A DNA stretch of 64,000 nucleotides from positions 310,001-374,000 of the forward strand of contig JAESUZ010004801.1 of the NCBI GenBank assembly GCA_017311185.1, written 5' to 3'. This document shows positions 1 through 10,182 of the stretch, piece by piece (the stretch's first letter is position 1; the number at the start of each line of letters is the position of its first letter). The notes below the pieces were generated by a model. The model searched no databases and was not told the origin of the DNA. It saw nothing but the letters and a program-made list of their open reading frames with translations. The stretch comes from Proteles cristata cristata (taxonomy: Eukaryota > Chordata > Mammalia > Carnivora > Hyaenidae). A program made the position numbers and the translations under genes.

Positions 1-1330
1 ATTGTATTTGCAAGAATCAATGATAACTGTGCAGATTTTGCAATCATTATTTTTCACCAATAGAAGATTAAATGAGTCATTACCCACATCCTCTATTACA
101 CAGAAAAGTGAACACCTAAAACAAGGAACAGAGGCCAGAGCATTTTTGGAACCCCAACACCACTAGTTATTCACCAAGCTCTGTTAATTTTCTTTTCAGG
201 AATCACCACTCAGAACACACTGCAAAACCAATCCTGGACAAAACTTACATCAATTTGCTGTCCAGTTATTTATTACCTGCTTTATTTTGGTTTATAGCCT
301 CCTCATTATTTATCTCCTCTCTATTTTCTTTATTACTGCAGACCAAGAAAAAGTAAAGAAAAGATGATTCACCTCCAAGTCAAGAAAGTAGACACACTCC
401 CTTAAACTAAGAAAAGAGACCACTCTTCCTGTGGCCCTGCTGTGATGATACAAGTCCAGACCAGAGATTTCTCCATCCACCGTAAAGACCATATAATTCA
501 GCCTTTCCTCCTTTTGAACCCTATTAACCTAAATATATAGCCAAATATAATTTGTTTTCCTACTGTATTAAAATCTACCCATGGAACCAAATCCTACCAA
601 ACGCTACCAGCTCACTCCATTCCCAGCATTCCTAAAACAATGCTATTGGTGTGCTGGGAATTGTTTTCATATTTATTTTATTTTATTCCTTTCTCCACAA
701 TGATATCAAACCAAAATACATAGGGGAATTGTGGGCTGGAGAAACAGAATAGAGAAGATCTGAAAAACTATTAAGTGGGAGCAGAGAGCCTGTTTTCTTA
801 AAGAAATGATACATATAAAGTAAGATCAAGTTGTCCCAAATGTATGCCAGGAACTTTAAATTGGCCTTTCAAGTGACATGAGTGACAAATTTTTAAAATA
901 CATTATTATCTGGGTTAGACTTTAAAAGAAACTAAAATAAAAGAATCAGAAATGCAATGTGAGTAATCACTAAGTCTTCTCTATTTAGATGAGTTGGGTA
1001 CAAATGTGTGCTTTCTACAAAAAAAAAAAATCTGGAGAAGAGTTTGATAAGGAGAAGTATTGAATTTGGCATACTAAACCGATGTGGTAATGTCTCACTC
1101 TGACAAAAATCTCTCTAAATTTGTGATTTAAAAAATTGCATTAACATTTTACCATGGTGATATAGAAAATAAATTTTTGGGAGCTAAATATTTCAAGAAC
1201 TATAACGAAAGCAAAATCTACTTGCTCCATTCCACTTCTGCCAATACCTCCAGAATAATTTTCAACTATTTTAGCTGTTATTTCCCTTGTGATTTATATT
1301 TATATATCTAAATAACTTCCTTTATATTGA
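1..1330. other. AT-rich intergenic sequence, nothing recognised
   Basis: No coding similarity, SINE or L1 hallmark was recognised. A short A-run sits at 1020-1030. It may contain very old repeats that cannot be named by eye. Confidence 0.5.
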
Positions 1331-1595
1331 TATCTCTTTTTTTTTTAATTTTTAATTGTGGTTTTTGTTTTTTTATTTTTTTTTTTAAATGTTTCATTTA
1401 TTTCTAGGAGAGAGAGAGAGAGACAGCGTGAGCAGGGGAGGGTCAGAGAGAGAGGGAGTCACAGACTGAAACAGGCTCCAGGCTCTGAGCTGCCTGTCAG
1501 CACAGAGCCCGACGCGGGGCTCGAACCCACGAACCATGAGATCATGACCTAAGCGAAAGTAGGACGCTTAACCGACTAAGCCACCCAGGCACCTC
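1331..1595 (-). repeat. Felid tRNA-Lys SINE, young subfamily (copy 1)
   Basis: Poly-T is followed by the reverse complement of the CAN-SINE: GAGAGAGA tract, AGTCACAGACTGAAACAG, CGGGGCTCGAACCCACGAACC (B-box region), and ends GCCACCCAGGCACC. The flanking duplication tatattga is at 1323-1330 and 1596-1603. It shares diagnostic bases with copies at 4688, 5179 and 48306. Confidence 0.92.
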
Positions 1596-1603
1596 TATAT
1601 TGA

Positions 1604-2758
1604 ACCTCTTGCCTTTTTAATTTTAAATATTATATTACCTATTGACTTTCTGATATAAAATATGAAGATTTAGTTCTTTTCACCTCTGTCCTCAATCCAA
1701 CATACAGTTTTTCTCTTCAAACTCTATGTGATAACATTTTTTATTCAATCAAATAATTAACATTCACATAATTTGGGCTGTGTAACTATTACTAACAGCT
1801 GAGCCCCATAGGGTGCTATGATCACTCTTTCATAGCATTTTGCTCCTCTTGAGCCTTGGTTTTTGTTGCTCATTTTCTATATATTCACCTTTAATTTTCC
1901 CCCCAACTCATTGATAAAACAATAAGTATCTCAGTGCTTTCAAATACAGCTCCTTCTTCCAGGGAGCCCTCCCACCTGGAGCCTGCAGTTCTCCTGGTCC
2001 AGTGACCCTGGTTGACATTGGGTCCTACTGCACAGCTGCTGCCTGGGCTCCCCTTGCCCCACCTTCCTGAGCATGCTCAGTGCCTCTTTCTTGTGTGTCT
2101 CTGTCTGCTCGATCCAAAGCCTTCCTCATTCTTGGTTTCTCCCTTGTTTTGGAGAAGGACATCTCCCAGTATTGTCCTGAGAAAGCATACACTTGTCCTT
2201 CTAAATTCTCTTCTGTCATATCAAGAGTTGAAACTAGCACATGACACATTCTTGGCCCTGTGCCACCTGGCTTCTTACAAGCCTCTCCCAGTGGGTAGCA
2301 TTGGCCAGATAAGAAGGTAAGAGCAAGAGAGAAGCCATTTCCCCCTATATCATGAAGGAGTCTTGGGCAGCTGCAGCGAGAGCTGCTGGAGACCAAAACC
2401 AAAGGAATGAGGCTCCTGGTCACTTCTCAGTGGCACAGGTGTAGGTGCAGTTTTAACAACAGCAGCAGCAGCAGAAGTGCCTCATTGACTTACAGCAAGA
2501 ACAGGATCTCAGGCCTCAGCCAGAAGTAATCACTGTTTGCTGGTCTTATGTCAAAACACTTTTCTCCCTCTAGCAAACCTTTCTCCTTTTTGTTCAATAA
2601 TTTTGTAAATGAGTGCCTGAATTAAATTGCCTCTCTTTGAAACACTTACAGTGGTGTCTGTTGTGCTGATTAAACACAAATTAATATTCTAATTGGGACC
2701 ATGAGTAAGCCACACCTAGGAAATAGATACTCAGATAGGAAAATCTGCAATTTGTTAA
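1604..2758. other. Intergenic sequence, no gene recognised
   Basis: Unassigned. A short CAG run (2458-2476) is present. Overlapping ORFs of 102 and 132 codons on opposite strands at 2012-2423 resemble no known protein and look like chance. Confidence 0.4.
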
Positions 2759-3912
2759 ATGATGTGTTTGGCAACCTCCTTGACCTCCACCACAGCAACT
2801 TCTTACTTGACACATCCCCAAAAGCAAGGGAATCAAGAGCAAAAATAAATGATTGGGACCTCATCAAGATTAAAAGCTTCTGCACAGCCAAGGAAACAAT
2901 GCAGAAGATTAATAGGCAACGAACAGAATGGGAAAAGATAGTTGTAAATGACATATCAGATAAAGGGTTAATATCCAGAATCAATAAGGAACTCACCAAA
3001 CTACACGCCCAAAAAACAAACAACCCAGTGAAGAAATGGGCAGAAGATATGGACAGACACTTCTCCAAAGAGGACATCCAGATGGCCAACAGACACATGA
3101 AACGATGCTCAGCATCCCTCCTCATCAGGGAAATACAAATCAAAACCACACTGAGATACCACCTCACGCCAGTCAGAGTGGCTAAAATGAGCAAATCAGA
3201 GAACTCTAGATGCTGGCGAGGATGTGGAGAAACGGGCACCCTCCTCCACTGTTGGTGGGAATGGAAACTGGTACAGCCCCTCTGGAAAACAGTGTGGAGG
3301 TTCCTCAGGAAACTAACAATAGAACTCCCCTAGGACCCAGCAATAGCACTGCTAGGAATTTACCCAAGGGATACAGAAATGCTGAGGCATAGGAGCACAT
3401 GTAGCCCAATGTTCATAGCAGCACTCTCCACAATAGCTAAAACCTGGAAAGAGCCTAAGTGTCCATCAACAGATGAATGGATCAAGAAGATGTGGTTTAT
3501 CTATACCATGGAATACTACGTGGCAATGAGAAACAATGAAATCTGGCCATGTGAAACAACATGGATGGACCTTGAGGGTGTTATGCTGAGCGAAATAAGT
3601 CAGGCAGAGAAGGACAAATATCATATGTGTACACGTATAGGAGGATTAGGAGGAACTTAACTGAGGAACAAGGGGGAGAAGAAGGGGGCAAATGGTGGGG
3701 GAGAGGGAGAGAGGCAAACCATGAGAGACTCTTGAATGCTGACAAAAACTGAGGACTGGTGGATGTGGGGGTGAGGAGGGGTGGGCATGGAGGAGGTCAC
3801 TTGTGGGGATGAGCACTGGGTGTTATGTGGAAACTAATTTGACAATAAACTATTTGTAAAATAAATAAATAAATAAATAAATAAAGCAGTTTAAAAAAGA
3901 TGATGTGTTTGG
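2759..3912 (+). mobile_element. 5'-truncated young L1 with perfect 13-bp target-site duplication
   Basis: The end of ORF2 is readable ([56 protein letters not shown]), broken by frameshifts and stops. It is followed by the carnivore L1 3' UTR (GAGCACTGGGTGTTATG, then GACAATAAACTATT) and an (AAAT)n tail. The 13-bp direct repeat atgatgtgtttgg at 2759-2771 and 3900-3912 flanks the insert (2772-3899). About 1.1 kb of a 6-kb element is present, so it cannot move on its own. Confidence 0.95.
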
Positions 3913-4675
3913 GAATGAACCCATTGGTGGCATTATTCCCAGGGAAAAGTGAGATACCGATAATATCTATCTATGACATTCAGTTGCAAACAGTTACTTA
4001 AACTTAAGCTGCAACTATCTGAAATGGAGTATCTATTTAAAACTAGACTTTGGGAGGCCAAGGGGCAGTTGTATTTGATCGCTGCAGTGGAAGCAGGACC
4101 ACAGACTTTCTGGAGTAGAGCCTATTGATTCTGATTCCACTGGAGAAATTGTAAAAAGAAAATAAAAACCTTGGGCTTTCAAACATCAAGTTGAGGCATT
4201 GCCAGAGAAATTGAGAGCTCCTTATAATGGCTCTAAAAGACATTCTTGAGTTTTGTGGTGGTAAGGCTGATAGCACAGAGAAGCAAACTCAAAATTTGAA
4301 ACTGTGGGTTAAGAAGTACATCATAGATTGAATTCAAAGTTTAGCCACACCTCTTAACTATAAATTACAGAATGGGTGGGAATGAGCGGACTCCTGAGAA
4401 ATGAAATGGAGACTATAAGTGGACTCAAATATATCAGAAAACCCAGAACCTCCAAGTTCTCTGAACCTCCTTGGCCAAAAAAAGCAGCCCCATTCTTCCT
4501 TTTTGGAAAACAAAAACAAAAACAAAAACTTTCCCTTGCTTGAAAATTTCTAATGACCTCATCTTACCTTAACAGGGCATGATAGGAGTCCTTAAGATAC
4601 CCCCCCACTTCCCTCATGTTGTACCCAGATATGCCTGGAGTAGATTCCAGCATGTCTCAAAGGTAAAATTAAGAA
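3913..4675. other. Intergenic sequence, nothing recognised
   Basis: No repeat or gene hallmark was identified. Confidence 0.4.
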
Positions 4676-4687
4676 GTTTGTCTGGGG

Positions 4688-4912
4688 GGGGCGCCTGGGT
4701 GGCTTAGTCGGTTAAGCGTCCGACTTTCGCTTAGGTCATGATCTCGCGGTTCGTGGGTTCGAGCCCCGCGTCGGGCTCTGTGCTGACTGCCAGCTCAGAG
4801 CCTGAGCCTGTTTCAGTCTGTGACTCCCTCTCTCTCTGACCCTTCCCTGCTCACGCTGTCTCTCTCTCTCTCTCTCTCCTGGAAATAACAAACATTTAAA
4901 AAAAAAAAAGAC
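4688..4912 (+). repeat. Felid tRNA-Lys SINE, young subfamily (copy 2)
   Basis: A full-length element: GGCGCCTGGGTGGCTTAGTC head, A- and B-box promoter regions, TTTCAGTCTGTGACTCCC, CT-tract and A-tail. The flanking duplication gtttgtctgggg is at 4676-4687 and 4913-4924. Confidence 0.96.
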
Positions 4913-5178
4913 GTTTGTCTGGGGAAGAGATAGCTTCTCCATGAAAGAATTTCTATAAGATTTTGTAACATATCAGCAGAAATCTGGGGTTACCTTAATA
5001 TTAATTAATTAAGGGATTAATGAATGGTTATGATACTAGCCCAAGAGGATGAAACAATGTTGGATCAGGTCCAATTTGTGGTAATGGGTGCTCTAATCCA
5101 AAATTCCATGTATAATGTGCCAGCTGAAAAACTTGGCATTCATTCCAGTAGTTTGCAGACAAGAAATATTACAGAAGA

Positions 5179-5395
5179 GGGGCGCCTGGGTGGCTTAGTT
5201 GGTTAAACGTCCGACTTTCGCTTAGGTCATGATCTCGCGGTTCGTGGGTTCGAGCCCCGCGTCGGGCTCTGTGCTGACTGCCAGCTCAGAGCCTGGAGCC
5301 TGTTTCAGTCTGTGACTCCCTCTCTCTCTGACCCTCCCATGCTCACGCTGTCTCACTCTCTCTCCTAGAAATAAATAAAACATTAAAAAAAAAAA
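5179..5395 (+). repeat. Felid tRNA-Lys SINE, young subfamily (copy 3)
   Basis: A full-length copy nearly identical to the one at 4688, 490 bp away, in the same orientation. The perfect 18-bp duplication aagaaatattacagaaga is at 5161-5178 and 5396-5413, showing an independent, recent insertion rather than a tandem duplication. Confidence 0.97.
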
Positions 5396-5545
5396 AAGAA
5401 ATATTACAGAAGATACAAAGGAGTTCTTCCATAATTTGAAATAAGGAGGGCTCCTTAGGCGAGAGTAAAATCTAAGAGACATGAAATGAAAGATTAATCA
5501 ATGTGTCTATGCAAAACAAGACTAAACTAGATGAGGCTAACTATG

Positions 5546-5546
<1 letters not shown>

Positions 5547-5589
<43 letters not shown>
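5547..5589. repeat. (CA)n microsatellite
   Basis: About 21 uninterrupted CA units, directly before the L1 sequence at 5590. Confidence 0.95.
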
Positions 5590-5590
<1 letters not shown>

Positions 5591-8270
5591 AAAAGCAAAT
5601 TCACTAGATGAGTGTCAGATTTAGGGAAATATTTGCAACATATATAACATTTCCAAAGGGCTAATATCCAAAAGAAATAAACAGCTACTAAAAATCAATA
5701 AGAGAGGAACCTGAGTCAAAAGTGTACAGCCAACTAATCTTTGACAAAGCAGGAAAGAGTATCCAATGGAAAAAGACAGCTTATTAACAGACGGTGCTGG
5801 GAAAACTGGACAGCAACATGCAGAAGAATGAAACTAGATCATTTTCTCACACCATACATCTCACACAAAAATAAACTCAAAATGGATAAAGGATCTGAAC
5901 GTGAGACAGAAAACCATCAAAACCCTAGAGGAGAAAGCAGGAAACAACCTCCTTGACCTCAACCACAACAATTTCTTACTTGACACATCCCCAAAAGCAA
6001 GGGAATCAAGAGCAAAAATGAACTATTGGGACCTAATAAAGATAAAAATCTTCTGCACGGCAAAGGAAACAACCCACAAAACTAATAGGCAAATGACAGA
6101 ATGGGAAAAGATAGTTGCAAATGACATATCAGATAAAGGACTAGTATCCAAAATCTATAAGGACCTCACCAAACTCCACACCCAAAAAACAAACAATCCA
6201 GTGAAGAAATGGGCAGAAGATATGAACAGACACTTCTCCAAAGAGGACATCCACATGGCCAACAGACAATGAAATGATGCTCAGCATCCCTCCTTGTCAG
6301 GGAAATACAAATCAAAACCACACTGAGATATCACCTCACGCCGGTCTGAGTGGCTAAAATGAGCAAATCAGAGAGCTCTAGATGCTGGCGAGGATGTGGA
6401 GAAACGGGCACCCTCTTACACTCTTGGTGGGAATGTAAACTGGGGCAGCCCCTCTGGAAACAGTGTGGAGGTTTCTCAAAAAATTAACAATAGAACTCCC
6501 TTATGACCCAAGCAATAGCACTGCTGGGAATTTACCCAAGGGATACAGGAGTGCTGATGCATCAGGGCACATGGACCCCAATGCTCATAGCAGCACTCTC
6601 AACAATAGCCAAAACATGGAAAGAGCCTAAGAGTCCATCAACAGACGAATGGATTAAGAAGATGTGGTTCATCTATACCATGGAATACTACACGGCAATG
6701 AGAAAGAATGAAATCTGGCCACGTGTAGCAACATGGATGGACCTTGAGGGTGTTATGCTGAGCAAAATAAGTCAAGCAGAGAAGGACAGATACCATATGT
6801 TTGCACATATAGGAGGATTAGGAGGAACTTAACGGAGGACCATGGGGGAGAAGAGGGAGGAAATAGTGGGGGAGAGGGAGGGAAGCAAACCATGAGAGAC
6901 TCTTGAATGCCAAGAACAAACTGAGGACTGATGGGTGTAGTGGGGAGGGGAAGGGGGTGATGGGCATGGAGGAGGGCACTTGTGGGGATGAGCACTGGGT
7001 GTTATATGGAAACCAACTTGACAAGAAACTATTTGTAAAAAAAGAAAATAATAATAATAATAAAATACTTTACACTGGAGTGTTTGGGAGCCAATTAAAA
7101 AAAATAATAAATAAAATAAAATAAAGTTGATACCAAGTGTGGATGTGGGTGTGAAGAGACTTATACCTTGTTGGCAGGTACATTGATTGATTTATTCTTT
7201 AGGAAAGCAATTTGGTAGTGTCCATAAATATCAGAAATGTGTGTCACAGTTTCATCCCTAGCTGTCTGTCTTTGAGAAACACAAATGTGTACACAGAAGC
7301 ATCTCAGAGAGACTTGGTTTCATCATTTCTTTATGACAGTGAAAACTGGAAATAAGTGAACTCTTTAAATATGAAGAATGCTTAAATAAATTATGGTGTA
7401 TCTACTCATCAGTTTAAAAAGAATGAAAAAGATTTGTAGCTGCTCTGTAAAAAGATGCCCACAACAAAGGACAAAGGTGAGTTTTGGAATAACAATGTAG
7501 GAATGATGGGATGTACACCTAACTAATGATCAAGGCTGAAGAAGTCTGGGACTGTGCAGCGCACAAGGAGATTTTAGATTTTTCTGTAATTCTTGCATTT
7601 CTATGTTTTCCCATGCATATTCATGGCATATGTCATGCTGTTTTTTAAAATAAATGATTAACTCTGGAAACCAGTTTGACACTTTCTTAAAAAGTTAAGT
7701 ATGCAATTACCATATGATTCAGCAATTATACTCCTGACCATTTATCCCAAAGGAAGGAAAATATATGTCCATGCAAAGTCTTACATGCAATTGTTCATGG
7801 CAGCGTTAGATGTAATAGCCAAAATCTGGAAATAACCAAAATGTTCCTCAAGGAATGAATGGTTAAATAAACTGTGGTATATCCATACCTAAGAATACTA
7901 CTCAGCAAGAAAAAGGAACACATTAATGACACATGACTTGAATGGATCTCAAGAGTTTCATGCAGAGTGATAAAAGTCAAATCTCACAAGGTCATTCATA
8001 AAGGAAAAATATCTGTACAGATGGAAAATAGATTAATGGTTGATTACAGTAATGGTTACATAAATCTACACATGTTATAAAATGTCAGAGAACTATACTC
8101 ACATATTGTACCCATGTCCATTTCCCAGTTTTAATATTATATTATAATTATATAAAAGGTAACCATCTGGAGAAACTAGGTGAAGGGGACCCAGGAACTT
8201 TCTGTTGTATCTTTCCAACTTTTTGCGAATCTATAGTTATTTCAAAATAAAGTTTTAAAACTAAATCATT
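5590..8270 (+). mobile_element. Older L1 ORF2/3' fragment, split by a younger L1
   Basis: Degraded ORF2-like sequence occurs on both sides of the younger L1: 5618-5705 (TTGCAACATATATAAC, GGGCTAATATCCAAAAG) and 7126-8270 (AACTCTGGAAACCAGTTTGAC, GGTATATCCATACC, AATACTACTCAGCAA). It ends in AAAATAAAGTTTTAAAAC. Order and orientation fit one older element. The middle (about 200 bp of ORF2) appears lost, so the single-element reading is inferred. Confidence 0.6.
5712..7125 (+). mobile_element. 5'-truncated younger L1 (ORF2 C-terminus and 3' UTR)
   Basis: It starts near AAAGTGTACAGCCAACTAAT and runs through ORF2 C-terminal sequence ([34 protein letters not shown]), interrupted by stops and frameshifts. 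It then has the same 3' UTR as the element at 2772 (GAGCACTGGGTGTTATATGG, ACAAGAAACTATT) and A-rich (AAT)n tails at 7040-7125. It is truncated and non-autonomous. Confidence 0.88.
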
Positions 8271-8282
8271 AAAATCACAGTA

Positions 8283-8715
8283 TTTTATTTTTATTTTTAC
8301 TCTATTTTTTATTTTATCATTTGCAATTTACTTTTTTTCTTTTTCTGTTTAGGAGTAGAATTTAATGATTCATCACTTACCAATAATATCCAGTGCTCAT
8401 CACAACTGGTGCGCTCCTTAATCTTAGCCCATCTCCCACCCCCTTCCCTCCATCAACCCTCAGTTTGTTCTCAATAGTTAAGATTCTTTTATGGTTTGCC
8501 TCCCTCTCTGTTTTTACCTTATTTTATTTTTCCTTCCCTTCACCTATGTTCATCTGTTTTGTTTCTTAAATTCCACATATGAGTGAAATCATATGGTTTT
8601 TGTCTTTCTCTGACTGACTTATTTCACTTAACACAATACACTCTAGTTCCATCCATGTCTTTGCAAATCGCAAGATTTCATTCTTTTTGATGGCTGAGTA
8701 ACATTCTGTGCGCGC

Positions 8716-8756
<41 letters not shown>

Positions 8757-9345
8757 TGTGTGTACCACATCTTTCTATCCATTCATCAGTCCATGAACAT
8801 TTAGGCTCTTTCCATAGTTCGGCTATTGTTGATAGTGCTGCTATAAACATTGGGACGGGTGTGCCTCCTCGAATTAGTATTTTTGTATCCTTTGGATAAA
8901 TACCTAGTAGTGCAATCTCTGGGTCGTAAGGTAGCTCTATCTTTAACTTTCTGAATTTTCCTGTTTTCCAGAGTGGCTGTACTAGTTTGCATTCCTTCCA
9001 ACAGTGTAAGATGGTTCCCCTTTCTCCACATCCTCACCAACACCTATTGTTTCCTCAGTTGTTAATTTTAGCCATTCTGACAGGAGGCAAGGGAAACAAA
9101 AGCAAACATGAGCTATTGGGACCTCATCAAGATAAAAAGCTTCTGCACAGCAAAGAAAACAATCAACAAAACTAAAAAGCAACCTATGAAATGGGAGAAG
9201 GTATTTGCAAATGACATATCAGATAAAGGCCTAATATCCAAAATCTATAAAGAACTTATCAAACTCAACACTCCAAAAATAAACAATCCAGTGAAGAAAT
9301 GGGCAGAAGACACAAACAAACATATCTCTAAAAAAATTACATTTA
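8283..9345 (-). mobile_element. L1 insertion with inverted 5' end (twin-priming type)
   Basis: From a T-rich tail (8283-8345) to about 9085 the L1 3' part reads on the minus strand (CATATGAGTGAAATCATATG, GGCTGAGTAACATTC, CTCCACATCCTCACCAACA on plus). At about 9086 the orientation flips: 9086-9345 reads ORF2 on the plus strand ([26 protein letters not shown]), a part that in an intact L1 lies just upstream of the minus-strand portion. A (GT)n expansion sits at 8711-8762. Confidence 0.88.
8711..8762. repeat. (CG)n/(TG)n microsatellite inside L1
   Basis: GCGCGCGC followed by about 20 TG units, inside the minus-strand L1. Confidence 0.92.
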
Positions 9346-9545
9346 AAGAAATTAAATGCCATCGGGGCTCGGAAAAGGCCATTTCTTTAAAGCAATGTTT
9401 CTTAAAGTTATTAATCATAGTACTTTTGAAATCTGAAGAAAATTATGATTCCTCTGTCCAGAAAAACACATACCTCAAATCTGCATACACTTCCCCAGGC
9501 TTTACTGATCTCTCGTTCAGTTATGAACTCTTGTTATAGACACAA

Positions 9546-9763
9546 CATTCAGCAAACTATGGCCCGTAGACCAAATTCAACTTGCTACCTGTTTTTTAAG
9601 TAAAGTTTTATTGACACGCAACCATGCCCATCCATTTCTCTACTGTCTATGGCTGCTTCATAGCTACTGCAGCAGAATGGATAGTTGCTATATTCTCTGG
9701 CCCATGAATATTAAAACATTTACTACATGTCCCTTCATGGAGAAAGTTTGCCAACCTCTGAGT
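9546..9763. mobile_element. Non-autonomous hAT-type DNA transposon fossil
   Basis: Terminal inverted similarity: CAGCAAACTATGGCCCG at the left and AGTTTGCCAACCTCTG at the right. The internal motif AAAGTTTTATTGACACGCAACCATGCCCA is typical of a widespread mammalian MER-type hAT family. The exact family name was not assigned. Confidence 0.7.
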
Positions 9764-9957
9764 AGAATTCCACCTCTGGAAGCCAGAAGGAATACTGAAA
9801 TAAAAAATTAATAATAAGAGCACAGAGAAGGCAATACACTCAAGACTCTAAACTTTGCACATCTTTTTCTGTGTGCCTGGAATTAAACACCATTTTCTGT
9901 AGGAAGGCAAGCAGGCAAGTAGCCAGATAGAAAGATGACAATTAGGAAAGAAGAACA

Positions 9958-10168
9958 GGGGCACCTGGGTGGCTCAGTCAGTTAAGCATTCAACTTTAGC
10001 TCAGGTCATGATCTCACAGTTCATGGGTTCAAGCCCCATATCAGGTTCTGTTCTGACAGCTCAGAGCCTGGAGTCTGCTTCAGAGTCTGTGTCTCCCTCT
10101 CTCTGCCCCTCCCACTCTGTTTTTCTCTCTCAAAAAATAAATAAACATTAAGAAAAAAATTTTTAAAA
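9958..10168 (+). repeat. Felid tRNA-Lys SINE
   Basis: Full-length head (GGGGCACCTGGGTGGCTCAG), CT tract and A-rich tail. The 14-bp duplication aggaaagaagaaca is at 9944-9957 and 10169-10182. Confidence 0.95.
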
Positions 10169-10182
10169 AGGAAAGAAGAACA

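Noticed and set aside
2701..3660. Long ORFs with reverse-transcriptase-like protein sequence
   Set aside because: They are pieces of L1 ORF2 in a 5'-truncated element, not a host gene.
4688..4760. tRNA gene
   Set aside because: The A/B-box regions are the tRNA-Lys-derived SINE head; it is repeated about 29 times with no intact cloverleaf.
4736..5482. ORFs ending in arginine/glutamate repeats ([18 protein letters not shown])
   Set aside because: Antisense reading of the CT tract in SINEs; the same peptide recurs wherever this SINE occurs.
5741..6832. Several ORFs similar to those at 2701
   Set aside because: Same L1 ORF2 C-terminus, broken by frameshifts and stops.
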